DNA from: Pseudomonas fluorescens
GTDB lineage: Bacteria; Pseudomonadota; Gammaproteobacteria; Pseudomonadales; Pseudomonadaceae
Direction: 5' to 3'
Assembly (NCBI RefSeq): GCF_902498195.1
Contig: NZ_CABVIY010000009.1
Span: 1-64,000 of the forward strand
DNA: 64,000 nucleotides
The position numbers and the translations under genes are program-made. Of the stretch, positions 35,690-44,438 are shown one piece after another. The notes under the pieces were generated by a model. The model worked only from the letters and a program-made list of their open reading frames with translations, ran no database searches and was not told the origin of the DNA. The first letter of the stretch is position 1. The number at the start of each line of letters is the position of its first letter.

Positions 35690-38524
35690 TCAGGCCCGAT
35701 CACGTTCCAGCAGCGGTTTGAGGTAGTAACCGGTATGAGATTGCTTCATCTCGGCGACTTCTTCCGGTGTACCGACGGCAATGATCTGACCGCCTTTGGA
35801 GCCGCCTTCCGGCCCCAAGTCCACCAGCCAGTCGGCGGTCTTGATCACGTCCAGGTTGTGCTCGATCACCACCACCGTATTACCGTGGTCGCGCAGTCGA
35901 TGCAGCACGTCGAGCAACTGCTGGATATCCGCGAAGTGCAGGCCGGTTGTCGGTTCGTCGAGGATGTACAGGGTCTTGCCGGTATCGCGCTTGGACAGCT
36001 CGCGGGACAGCTTGACGCGCTGGGCCTCACCGCCCGAGAGGGTGGTCGCCGATTGCCCCAGCTTGATGTAGGACAGGCCGACATCCATCAGCGTCTGGAG
36101 CTTGCGCGCCAGGGCCGGTACCGCGTCAAAGAACTCCCGGGCTTCCTCGATGGTCATTTCGAGGGTCTCGTGGATGCTCTTGCCTTTGTACTTGATCTCC
36201 AGGGTTTCGCGGTTGTAGCGCTTGCTCTTGCAGACGTCGCACGGCACATAGATGTCCGGCAGGAAGTGCATTTCCACCTTGATCAGGCCATCGCCCTGAC
36301 AGGCTTCGCAGCGCCCCCCCTTCACGTTGAATGAGAACCGGCCCGGGCCATAGCCGCGGGAGCGGGATTCCGGCACGCCGGCGAACAGCTCGCGAATCGG
36401 CGTGAACAACCCGGTGTAAGTCGCCGGATTCGAACGCGGGGTGCGTCCGATCGGGCTTTGGTCGATATCGACGACTTTATCCAGGTGCTCCAGACCCTTG
36501 ATGCTGTCGTGGGCAGCGGCTTCGAGGGTGGTTGCGCCATTCAGCGCCGTGGCACTCAAAGGAAACAGCGTGTTGTTGATCAGCGTCGATTTGCCTGAGC
36601 CGGACACGCCGGTGACACAGGTCAGCAGACCAATCGGGATGTCCAGGTCGACATTGCGCAAGTTGTTGCCACGGGCGCCCTTGAGCGACAGCGACAGCTT
36701 CTTGTTACGTGGCGTGCGTTTGGCCGGGACAGCGATTTTCACGCGGCCCGACAGGTATTTGCCGGTAAGGGAATCCGGATGCGACATCACTTCGGCAGGC
36801 GTGCCCTCGGCCACGATATGGCCGCCATGAACGCCGGCGCCCGGGCCGATATCCACCACGTAGTCCGCCAGGCGAATCGCATCTTCGTCGTGCTCGACCA
36901 CGATCACCGTATTACCGATGTCGCGCAGGTGTTTCAGGGTGCCGAGCAGGCGATCGTTATCCCGTTGGTGCAATCCGATCGAAGGTTCGTCGAGGATGTA
37001 GAGAACGCCGACCAAACCCGCACCGATCTGGCTGGCCAGTCGAATGCGCTGCGCCTCACCGCCTGACAGCGTATCCGCGCTTCGGTCCAGCGACAGGTAG
37101 TCGAGGCCGACGTTGACCAGGAACTGCAGGCGTTCGCGAATTTCCTTGAGAATCTTGTCGGCAATCTCGCCGCGGCGGCCGGTCAGTTTCAGCTCGCCGA
37201 AATAATCGCAGGCATCGCCGATGGGCAGGTTGGTCACCGCCGGCAGGGTTTTCTCGCCCACCCACACATGCCTTGCTTCACGTCGCAGGCGAGTGCCGCG
37301 GCAGTCCGGGCAGGACTGGGTGCTCAGGAACTTGGCCAGCTCTTCGCGAACCGAAGCCGACTCGGTTTCGCGATAGCGACGTTCCAGGTTCGGCACGATG
37401 CCTTCGAACGGGTGCGAGCGCTTGACGATGTCGCCCCGGTCATTCAGGTATTTGAAGTCGACGTTTTGCGAGCCGCTGCCGTGAAGGATCTGCTTCTGCT
37501 GATCGGCTGGCAGTTCGTTGAACGGTACTTCCAGGCTGAATTTGAAGTGGGACGCCAGCGAGCCGAGCATCTGGAAATAATAGACGTTGCGCCGGTCCCA
37601 GCCGCGAATCGCACCTTCGGCCAGGGTCAGTTCGCCATTGACCAATCGCTTGATGTCAAAGAACTGTTTCACCCCCAGGCCATCGCAGGTCGGGCAAGCG
37701 CCGGCCGGGTTGTTGAAGGAAAACAGTTTCGGCTCGAGTTCGCTGATGGCATGGCCGCAAATCGGGCAGGCGAAGCGCGCGGAGAAGATCATCTCCTCGC
37801 CCGGTTCATCGTCCATGGGCGCCACCAGGGCAATGCCGTCCGCCAGCTTCAGCGCGGTCTCGAAGGATTCGGCCAGGCGTTGTTGCAGGTCGGCCCGGAC
37901 CTTGAAGCGATCGACCACGACGTCGATGGTATGTTTTTTCTGTTTGTCGAGCTTGGGCGCTTCGTCCAGCTCATACAGCTTGCCGTTGATCCGGGCGCGA
38001 ACGAAACCCTGGGCTCGCAGCTCTTCAAAGACCGAAAGGTGCTCGCCCTTGCGCTCGCGGATCACCGGGGCCAGCAGCATAAGTTTGCTGCCTTCCGGCT
38101 GGGCCAGGACCAGGTCGACCATCTGGCTGACGGTCTGCGCTTCCAGCGGGATGTCGTGGTCCGGGCAGCGCGGGATACCGACGCGCGCATACAGCAGACG
38201 CAGGTAGTCGTAGATCTCGGTGATGGTGCCGACGGTCGAACGCGGGTTGTGCGAGGTCGACTTCTGCTCGATGGAGATCGCCGGCGACAGGCCTTCGATG
38301 GTGTCGACGTCAGGCTTCTCCATCATCGACAGGAACTGGCGGGCATAAGCCGACAGCGATTCGACGTAGCGGCGCTGGCCTTCGGCGTACAGTGTGTCGA
38401 AGGCCAGGGACGACTTGCCGGAGCCGGACAGGCCGGTGATGACGATCAGCTTGTCCCGTGGCAGGGTCAGGTCGATGTTCTTCAGGTTGTGGGTTCGAGC
38501 CCCACGAATCAGGATCTTGTCCAA
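35690..38524 (-). CDS. uvrA: Excinuclease ABC subunit A
   Basis: Damage-recognition ATPase of nucleotide excision repair. From the TTG at 38524 it is 944 aa, with N-terminus MDKILIRGARTHNLKNIDL, the family's usual start. A longer in-frame ATG (38590) adds an unconserved segment. It has two ABC modules, each with a Walker A (GLSGSGKSSLAF and GVSGSGKSTLIN) and a signature (LSGGEAQRIRL and LSGGEAQRVKL). Zinc-finger cysteines are at CPICGH...CPTCDG and CEACQG...CDVCKS. I saw no convincing LexA box upstream. Confidence 0.97.
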   Translation of the reverse strand: MDKILIRGARTHNLKNIDLTLPRDKLIVITGLSGSGKSSLAFDTLYAEGQRRYVESLSAYARQFLSMMEKPDVDTIEGLSPAISIEQKSTSHNPRSTVGTITEIYDYLRLLYARVGIPRCPDHDIPLEAQTVSQMVDLVLAQPEGSKLMLLAPVIRERKGEHLSVFEELRAQGFVRARINGKLYELDEAPKLDKQKKHTIDVVVDRFKVRADLQQRLAESFETALKLADGIALVAPMDDEPGEEMIFSARFACPICGHAISELEPKLFSFNNPAGACPTCDGLGVKQFFDIKRLVNGELTLAEGAIRGWDRRNVYYFQMLGSLASHFKFSLEVPFNELPADQQKQILHGSGSQNVDFKYLNDRGDIVKRSHPFEGIVPNLERRYRETESASVREELAKFLSTQSCPDCRGTRLRREARHVWVGEKTLPAVTNLPIGDACDYFGELKLTGRRGEIADKILKEIRERLQFLVNVGLDYLSLDRSADTLSGGEAQRIRLASQIGAGLVGVLYILDEPSIGLHQRDNDRLLGTLKHLRDIGNTVIVVEHDEDAIRLADYVVDIGPGAGVHGGHIVAEGTPAEVMSHPDSLTGKYLSGRVKIAVPAKRTPRNKKLSLSLKGARGNNLRNVDLDIPIGLLTCVTGVSGSGKSTLINNTLFPLSATALNGATTLEAAAHDSIKGLEHLDKVVDIDQSPIGRTPRSNPATYTGLFTPIRELFAGVPESRSRGYGPGRFSFNVKGGRCEACQGDGLIKVEMHFLPDIYVPCDVCKSKRYNRETLEIKYKGKSIHETLEMTIEEAREFFDAVPALARKLQTLMDVGLSYIKLGQSATTLSGGEAQRVKLSRELSKRDTGKTLYILDEPTTGLHFADIQQLLDVLHRLRDHGNTVVVIEHNLDVIKTADWLVDLGPEGGSKGGQIIAVGTPEEVAEMKQSHTGYYLKPLLERDRA

Positions 38525-38715
38525 AGTGGCCTCGCACGGCGGGCGTCGAAAACGTAGGAGTATACGGCCAAATACTGGATGGATGCACACTATCGAATGA
38601 TGTCATTGCAGCCTTTGATGAAAGCTCTGTCATCTACACGCGGCAAAGCGTCGCGATATACCCTGCCAATCGATCGGACTGGTAGAATCGGCGCCGGTTC
38701 ACATGAGGTTTTTCC

Positions 38716-40113
38716 ATGCACGATCCCCACAGCGAACGCATGAGTGGCAGCGAGACCCGCGCGGCAAGCGGTCTGGCCCTGGTGTTCGCCTTCCGTATGC
38801 TTGGCATGTTCATGGTCTTGCCGGTACTGGCGACCTATGGCATGGATCTGGCGGGAGCGACCCCGGCCCTTATCGGGCTGGCGATTGGCGCTTATGGCCT
38901 GACCCAGGCGATTTTCCAGATTCCCTTTGGCTTCATTTCCGACCGCATCGGCCGTCGCCCGGTGATTTACCTCGGGCTGATCGTCTTCGCCCTCGGCAGC
39001 TTGCTGGCGGCGAATGCCGATTCGATCTGGGGCGTGATCGCCGGGCGAATCCTGCAAGGTGCCGGGGCGATTTCCGCTGCCGTCATGGCGTTGCTGTCGG
39101 ACCTGACCCGTGAGCAGCATCGAACCAAGGCCATGGCCATGATCGGCATGACCATTGGCCTGTCGTTCGCCGTTGCGATGGTCGTCGGCCCCTTGCTGAC
39201 TCGCGCTTTCGGCCTGTCCGGGTTGTTCCTTGCCACCGGCGGCATGGCACTGTTCGGCATTGTCATCGTGATGTTCATGGTGCCGCGCTCAACCGGTCCG
39301 TTGCAGCACCGCGAATCCGGTGTCGCCCGCCAGGCCTTGATACCGACGCTCAAGCACCCGGACCTGTTGCGTCTGGACCTGGGCATCTTTGTGTTACACG
39401 CGATGTTGATGTCGAGCTTCGTTGCCTTGCCGCTGGCGCTGGTCGAGAAAGCCGGGCTGCCCAAGGAGCAGCACTGGTGGGTGTACCTGACCGCGCTGCT
39501 GATTTCGTTCTTCGCCATGATCCCGTTCATTATCTATGGCGAGAAGCGACGCAAAATGAAACGAGTTTTGCTCGGTGCCGTCGTGACGCTGATGCTCACT
39601 GAACTATTCTTCTGGCAGTTCGGCGATAGCTTGCGGGCTCTGGTGATCGGGACGGTGGTGTTCTTCACCGCGTTCAATCTGCTGGAGGCTTCACTGCCGT
39701 CGCTGATCAGCAAGGTTTCACCGGCGGGGGGCAAAGGGACGGCCATGGGGGTGTATTCCACCAGCCAATTCCTCGGTTCGGCACTGGGCGGTATCCTCGG
39801 TGGCTGGATGTTCCAGCATGGCGGTTTGTCGGCTGTGTTCCTGGGATGCGCCGGTCTGGCTGCCCTCTGGCTGGCCTTTGCTGTTACCATGCGTGAACCT
39901 CCCTACGTGACAAGCCTGCGCTTGCCGTTGTCGCCCGAGGCGATCCGCGAAGCGGGTCTGGTTGAGCGCCTGAAGGCTGTCGTAGGGGTAACAGATGCAG
40001 TGATCGTCGCCGATGAAGCGGCGATTTACATCAAATTGGACACCGAACTATTGGATCGCACCACCCTTGAACGCCTGGTGAACAACCCGGCCGGGGCAGC
40101 GTGCGTAGCCTAG
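38716..40113 (+). CDS. MFS transporter with C-terminal soluble domain (YajR-like)
   Basis: A 465-aa major facilitator with 12 predicted spans. It has the motif-A loop GFISDRIGRRPV between spans 2 and 3. After the last span (about residue 395) comes a soluble segment of about 70 residues (EAIREAGLVERLKAVVGVTD onward) with alternating strands and helices, like the ferredoxin-fold YAM domain of E. coli YajR. The substrate is unknown; a proton-driven efflux role is inferred from the family. It lies divergent to uvrA and 9 bases before ssb, the same order as in P. aeruginosa. Confidence 0.88.
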   Translation: MHDPHSERMSGSETRAASGLALVFAFRMLGMFMVLPVLATYGMDLAGATPALIGLAIGAYGLTQAIFQIPFGFISDRIGRRPVIYLGLIVFALGSLLAANADSIWGVIAGRILQGAGAISAAVMALLSDLTREQHRTKAMAMIGMTIGLSFAVAMVVGPLLTRAFGLSGLFLATGGMALFGIVIVMFMVPRSTGPLQHRESGVARQALIPTLKHPDLLRLDLGIFVLHAMLMSSFVALPLALVEKAGLPKEQHWWVYLTALLISFFAMIPFIIYGEKRRKMKRVLLGAVVTLMLTELFFWQFGDSLRALVIGTVVFFTAFNLLEASLPSLISKVSPAGGKGTAMGVYSTSQFLGSALGGILGGWMFQHGGLSAVFLGCAGLAALWLAFAVTMREPPYVTSLRLPLSPEAIREAGLVERLKAVVGVTDAVIVADEAAIYIKLDTELLDRTTLERLVNNPAGAACVA

Positions 40114-40122
40114 GAGAACGTA

Positions 40123-40641
40123 ATGGCCCGTGGGGTTAACAAAGTCATATTGGTCGGCACTTGCGGCCAGGATCCTGAAGTCCGCTACCTGCCGAACGGC
40201 AACGCCGTGACCAACCTGAGTCTGGCCACCAGCGAACAATGGACCGACAAGCAAACCGGCCAGAAAGTCGAAAAGACTGAATGGCACCGTGTGTCGATGT
40301 TCGGCAAAGTTGCAGAAATCGCCGGCGAATACCTGCGTAAAGGTTCGCAGGTCTACATCGAAGGCAAGCTGCAGACCCGCGAGTGGGAAAAAGACGGTAT
40401 CAAGCGTTACACCACCGAAATCGTGGTCGACATGCAAGGCACCATGCAACTGCTGGGTGGCCGTCCACAGCAGGGCGACCAACAAGGCGGGGGCAACAAC
40501 TACCAGCAGTCCGCCCCGGCTCCACGCCAGCAGGCTCCGCGTCCGCAGTCGGCACCGCAACAGTCGCGCCCGGCTCCCCAGCAGGCCGCTCCACAGCCGG
40601 CTCCGGACTTCGACAGCTTTGATGACGATATTCCGTTCTAA
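40123..40641 (+). CDS. ssb: Single-stranded DNA-binding protein
   Basis: Binds ssDNA as a tetramer. The 172-aa protein has an OB-fold (about 1-112) beginning MARGVNKVILVGTCGQDPEV, a Gln/Pro/Ala-rich disordered linker, and the acidic tip DFDSFDDDIPF that recruits repair and replication partners. 9 bases after the MFS gene, so possibly cotranscribed; uvrA lies divergently upstream. Confidence 0.97.
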   Translation: MARGVNKVILVGTCGQDPEVRYLPNGNAVTNLSLATSEQWTDKQTGQKVEKTEWHRVSMFGKVAEIAGEYLRKGSQVYIEGKLQTREWEKDGIKRYTTEIVVDMQGTMQLLGGRPQQGDQQGGGNNYQQSAPAPRQQAPRPQSAPQQSRPAPQQAAPQPAPDFDSFDDDIPF

Positions 40642-40669
40642 GCAGCTGCTTTCCCGGACGGCATAAATA

Positions 40670-40707
40670 AAAAGGCCCGTAGCGATCATTCGCTACGGGC
40701 CTTTTGC
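40670..40707. terminator. Bidirectional terminator after ssb
   Basis: AAAAGGCCCGTAGCGA and TCGCTACGGGCCTTTT form a long stem with A/T tracts on both sides, serving ssb and the converging isochorismatase-fold gene. Confidence 0.92.
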
Positions 40708-40722
40708 GTTTAAGGGGTTTGA

Positions 40723-41274
40723 TCAGTTGGCCCCGAGAAACTCGTCAGTGGACACCACCTTGGCGTAGGCAAAACCCAGGGCCGACATGAACGCGGCGTG
40801 GACGTGAGCCGCCGGAACGGTCAGGCCATTGAACTCCAGGTCCCGGGAGGCACAGGCGTCGTGAATCACCGTGACGCTGTAACCGAAGTCATTGGCCGCG
40901 CGGGTAATGCCGTCGATGCACATGTGGCTCATGCTGCCGGCAACCACCAGTTCCTTGATGCCTTGCTCGTCGAGTATCGATTTCAGTTCGGTTTCGCGGA
41001 ACGAGTTGACGAAGTGTTTGAGTACCACTGGCTCGTTGCCCTGGTTGAGCACTTTGGGGTGCAGTTTGGCCCCTTCGGAGCCCGGGGTGAAGAACGGTGC
41101 GGCGTCGGAGGTGAATTCGTGGCGGATGTGCACCACCGAATCACCGGCCTCGCGGAAAGCCTTGAGCAGGCGGACGGCGTTGTCCGCGGCGGCATCGGCG
41201 CCGGCCAGCGGCCACTTGCCTTGGGGGAAGTAGTCGTTCTGGATATCGACTACGATGAGTGCTTGCTTGGCCAT
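40723..41274 (-). CDS. Isochorismatase-like cysteine hydrolase
   Basis: A 183-aa cytoplasmic enzyme of the isochorismatase/nicotinamidase superfamily. The catalytic triad is visible as Asp10 (LIVVDIQND), Lys86 (PVVLKHFVNSF) and Cys119 (GSMSHMCIDGITRAA). The substrate is not predictable: nicotinamide, other amides and ureido acids are all possible. The start at 41274 (MAKQALIVVDIQ) is set by the conserved N-terminus; a longer in-frame start would run across the divergent regulator. The AraC-type regulator begins 102 bases away in the opposite direction and probably controls it. Confidence 0.88.
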   Translation of the reverse strand: MAKQALIVVDIQNDYFPQGKWPLAGADAAADNAVRLLKAFREAGDSVVHIRHEFTSDAAPFFTPGSEGAKLHPKVLNQGNEPVVLKHFVNSFRETELKSILDEQGIKELVVAGSMSHMCIDGITRAANDFGYSVTVIHDACASRDLEFNGLTVPAAHVHAAFMSALGFAYAKVVSTDEFLGAN

Positions 41275-41331
41275 GACTGTTTCCTCGAAGTGCGGGTTGG
41301 GTGTGGAATCAAGTATTGGCGCTGGCGGGCC

Positions 41332-41350
41332 GTGCGGGGATTGGCCGCAC
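41332..41350. promoter_or_regulatory. Inverted repeat in the divergent promoter region
   Basis: GTGCGG and CCGCAC lie 7 bases apart within the 102-base gap between the hydrolase and the AraC-type regulator. The position suits an operator for the regulator, but this is inferred from symmetry only. Confidence 0.3.
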
Positions 41351-41376
41351 CGACAATAGAAGGGGGAAAACTGACA

Positions 41377-42369
41377 ATGGATGCACAAAGGGCAATCGCT
41401 GAACTGGGTGTGTTGATCTATCCCGGCGCGCAGATGGCGGCGGTGCATGGGTTGACGGACCTGTTCGGGGTGGCCAACCGGATCGCCGCCGAGCACCAGG
41501 CAGCGCAGTTGCCGCTGCTGCGCGTCAGCCATTGGCAGGTCGATGGCGACCAACCGCCCGCGCGGGTCTACGACAGCCACGACGGTGCGGACGGCGCCCT
41601 GGTGGCCGTTCTGATTCCACCGTCGATTGCCGGCTTCTGCGAAGGCCAGGCACCGCAGGCTCTGCTTCACTGGCTTCGCCAGCAACACGCCAATGGCGCG
41701 ACCCTGGGCGGCGTTTGCGTGGGGTCGCTGCTGTTGGCCGAAAGCGGCCTGCTCGACGGTCGAAGTGCCACGACCCACTGGACGTCGGCCAAATCATTTG
41801 CCGAGCGCTATCCGGCGATCAAGCTCAAGGCCGATACGCCCATCGTCGATGACGGCGACCTGATCACCACCGCCGGGCTGATGGCCTGGTCCGAACTGGG
41901 CCTGCGCCTGGTGGATCGCCTGCTGGGGCCGAGCATCGCCACCGGCACTGCACGTTTTCTGGTGGTGGAACACAGCGACAGCGCCAGTGAGTGCGGCAGC
42001 AACTTTGCGCCGATCCTCAGCCATGGCGACGCTTCGATTCTCAAGGTGCAGCACTGGCTGCAAAGCACCGGGGCCACCGATGTGTCGCTGACGGCAATGG
42101 CCGAGCGGGCCGGGCTGGAGGAGCGCACGTTCCTGCGCCGCTTCCGTGCGGCCACCGGACTCAAGCCGACGGAGTACTGCCAGCACCTGCGAGTCGGCAA
42201 GGCCCGGGAAATGCTCGAATTCACCAATGGCACCATCGATCACATTGCCTGGACCGTGGGCTATCAGGATCCGGGGGCGTTTCGCTCCACGTTCAAGAAA
42301 ATCACCGGGCTGGCGCCGAGCGATTACCGCACGCGGTTTGGGGTGACCCCCCTTGCGGCAACACGCTAG
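41377..42369 (+). CDS. GlxA-family transcriptional regulator (DJ-1/PfpI domain + AraC HTH)
   Basis: A 330-aa regulator. Residues 1-190 form a DJ-1/PfpI-like glutamine amidotransferase fold with Cys114 at the nucleophile-elbow position (GGVCVGSLLLAESG). The C-terminal 100 residues hold two AraC-type helix-turn-helices (VSLTAMAERAGLEERTFLRR and IAWTVGYQDPGAFRSTFKK). The start ATG 41377 follows GGGGGAAAA. The family senses small nitrogenous metabolites in known cases such as GbdR and ArgR; the ligand here is unknown. Probably the regulator of the divergent hydrolase. Confidence 0.88.
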   Translation: MDAQRAIAELGVLIYPGAQMAAVHGLTDLFGVANRIAAEHQAAQLPLLRVSHWQVDGDQPPARVYDSHDGADGALVAVLIPPSIAGFCEGQAPQALLHWLRQQHANGATLGGVCVGSLLLAESGLLDGRSATTHWTSAKSFAERYPAIKLKADTPIVDDGDLITTAGLMAWSELGLRLVDRLLGPSIATGTARFLVVEHSDSASECGSNFAPILSHGDASILKVQHWLQSTGATDVSLTAMAERAGLEERTFLRRFRAATGLKPTEYCQHLRVGKAREMLEFTNGTIDHIAWTVGYQDPGAFRSTFKKITGLAPSDYRTRFGVTPLAATR

Positions 42370-42552
42370 TTCTTCATAGGGATCGTGCAAAATGCCGGAA
42401 CTTTGAAGTCTCTCGTGCAGAATCAAACAGGCCTCATGCCATTACTGCTGGCATAACCCTCTGATACAAAATGCGTTTCCAGCCAATCCCGCTTGGCCTG
42501 ATCCCTGCACCCCCTTCCTCCACATCATCCAGCAATGATTGAAGGGGGATGC

Positions 42553-43662
42553 ATGACCTCAACACACCGCAAGAAAAGGGTGGTCGCTCATTCCGTGCGT
42601 CCCGATGCGCCCCGGCATGAAGTGGAAACCAATCGCGCCCTGGCCAAGTGGCTGGCGCAAATCCTCGGGCTCAAGTTCGGTGGCATTTACGACCCGGAGC
42701 AGCATCGCGGTCAGGACATTTACTGGCTGCCGACCCAGACGCTGGTGGGCGCGGCCGCCGCCCGGCAACTGGGTGTCACCGGGCCGGAGGATTTATGGGG
42801 CGGTTACGTGGAGCATGACTTCATCTGCACCAAGGCGATCAGTCACGGTTTGCTCAACCGGCATGCCCATGCGCCACCGGGTTGGGCGCCGTTGTTTTCC
42901 GAACGGGTGCGCAGCGTGGTGCTCGACGGCCTCAGCGTGTTTTCCCTCGACGATGCACGGCCCGCGGCGCAGCATTTGCTCTACAGCGGCCCGATCCGTC
43001 TCAAGCCCATTCATGCCTGCGCCGGGCGTGGCCAGGAGGTGATCAGCAGCCTCGACCAGTTCGACGAAATCCTCGCCCGGCCCGACGCCAGGGCCCTGTT
43101 CAGCGAAGGCGTGGTGTTGGAGCAGGACCTGGACCAGGTGATCACCCACAGCGTCGGTCAGAGTTTTATCGGCGACAGGCAATTGAGTTACTGCGGTGAT
43201 CAATACCTGACCGAGGATGCCCACGGCGAGCAGGTGTATGGCGGTTCCAACCTGCTGGTGGTGCAAGGCGACTATGACGTCCTGCTGGCGCTGGATTTGC
43301 CCGATGAGGTGCGGTTGGCGATCAAGCAGGCGCAAGTATTTGACCGTGCGGCGGACGAAGCCTATCCCGGTTTCTATGCCTCGCGGCGCAATTACGACAT
43401 CGCCCAGGGCCTGGCCAGCGATGGCCAGCAACGCAGTGGCGTGCTCGAACAATCCTGGCGCATGGGCGGGGCCAGCAGTGCCGAGGTGGCGGCCTTGCAG
43501 AGCTTCGTCAATGACCCGCAGATGCGCGCGATCCGGGTGTCTTCGGTGGAAACCTACATCGATCAACCGCTGCCGGCGGATGCCATTGAGGTGTACCGTG
43601 GTCCGGCGCAAAACAGTGATTTCCTGCTCAAGTACGTAACGGTCAAATCCTATGACGGCTAG
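42553..43662 (+). CDS. DUF3182 family protein, possible ATP-grasp-like enzyme
   Basis: A 369-aa protein with no signal peptide or membrane span. I recognise it as DUF3182, a family without known function. Visible blocks include IRLKPIHACAGRGQEV (a Lys plus Gly-rich loop), EGVVLEQDL, an ASRRNYDIAQG segment and GVLEQSWRMGGASSAEVAAL. Their order is reminiscent of an ATP-grasp fold (nucleotide-binding lysine, glycine loop, hinge Glu, late Arg/Asn), which is my inference. Start ATG 42553 is preferred over ATG 42535 because AGGGGGA lies 4 bases upstream. It overlaps the following hydrolase gene by 11 bases. Confidence 0.75.
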   Translation: MTSTHRKKRVVAHSVRPDAPRHEVETNRALAKWLAQILGLKFGGIYDPEQHRGQDIYWLPTQTLVGAAAARQLGVTGPEDLWGGYVEHDFICTKAISHGLLNRHAHAPPGWAPLFSERVRSVVLDGLSVFSLDDARPAAQHLLYSGPIRLKPIHACAGRGQEVISSLDQFDEILARPDARALFSEGVVLEQDLDQVITHSVGQSFIGDRQLSYCGDQYLTEDAHGEQVYGGSNLLVVQGDYDVLLALDLPDEVRLAIKQAQVFDRAADEAYPGFYASRRNYDIAQGLASDGQQRSGVLEQSWRMGGASSAEVAALQSFVNDPQMRAIRVSSVETYIDQPLPADAIEVYRGPAQNSDFLLKYVTVKSYDG

Positions 43663-44410
43663 AAGCGAAAGCATTCAAATCGACATCGACGATGAACAGA
43701 TGAGCGGGACGTTTCTCAGTCCCAAATCGAAGGTCCCCGGCGTGTTGTTCGTGCACGGCTGGGGCGGCAGCCAGGAGCGGGACCTGGAGCGGGCCAAGGG
43801 GATCGCGGGGCTCGGGTGTGTGTGCCTGACGTTCGACTTGCGCGGGCACACCGGTGGCACGGGGATCCCGCTGACCCGGGTCACTCGCGAAGATAACCTG
43901 CGCGACCTGCTGGCGGCCTACGACCGTTTGCTCGCGCACCCGGCGCTCGACACCTCGGCGATTGCCGTGGTGGGCACCAGCTACGGCGGTTACCTGGCCT
44001 CGATCCTCACGTCGCTGCGCCCGGTGCGCTGGCTGGCGCTGCGAGTGCCGGCGCTGTATCGCGACGATCAGTGGCACACGCCAAAGCGCGATCTGGACAA
44101 GCTCGACTTGCGCGATTACCGCGCCACGCTGGTGCGCGCCGACACTAACCGGGCGCTGCATGCCTGCTCGCAATTTACCGGGGATGTGTTGCTGGTCGAA
44201 TCGGAAACCGATGACTACGTGCCCCACGCGACGATCATGAGTTACCGCGCGGCGTGCCAGCAGACTCACTCGCTGACGCACCGAATCATCGACGGTGCCG
44301 ATCATGCGCTGAGCGAACCGGTTTCCCAGCAGGCCTACACCTCGATCCTGGTGGGCTGGATTACCGAGATGGTGGTGGGGGAGCGGTTGAGCATTATTCA
44401 GTCCAAGTGA
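43652..44410 (+). CDS. Alpha/beta hydrolase
   Basis: A 252-aa serine hydrolase of the dienelactone-hydrolase/acyl-peptidase-like group. The oxyanion region is VLFVHGWGGS, the nucleophile Ser110 (GTSYGG), the acid Asp187 or Asp188 (ESETDDYVP) and the base His218 (DGADHAL). No signal peptide, so cytoplasmic. It begins inside the end of the DUF3182 gene, so the two are translated together and likely act in one pathway; the substrate is unknown. Confidence 0.85.
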   Translation: MTARSESIQIDIDDEQMSGTFLSPKSKVPGVLFVHGWGGSQERDLERAKGIAGLGCVCLTFDLRGHTGGTGIPLTRVTREDNLRDLLAAYDRLLAHPALDTSAIAVVGTSYGGYLASILTSLRPVRWLALRVPALYRDDQWHTPKRDLDKLDLRDYRATLVRADTNRALHACSQFTGDVLLVESETDDYVPHATIMSYRAACQQTHSLTHRIIDGADHALSEPVSQQAYTSILVGWITEMVVGERLSIIQSK

Positions 44411-44438
44411 TTGGGTGTTCTTGCGGACGCCTTCGCGG

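Noticed and set aside
37268..38557. A 429-codon plus-strand frame across uvrA
   Set aside because: Antisense to the conserved uvrA ABC domain; no own features.
38525..38715. A possible LexA box upstream of uvrA (CTGGATGGATGCACAC)
   Set aside because: It lacks the symmetric CTG-N10-CAG ends required for LexA binding.
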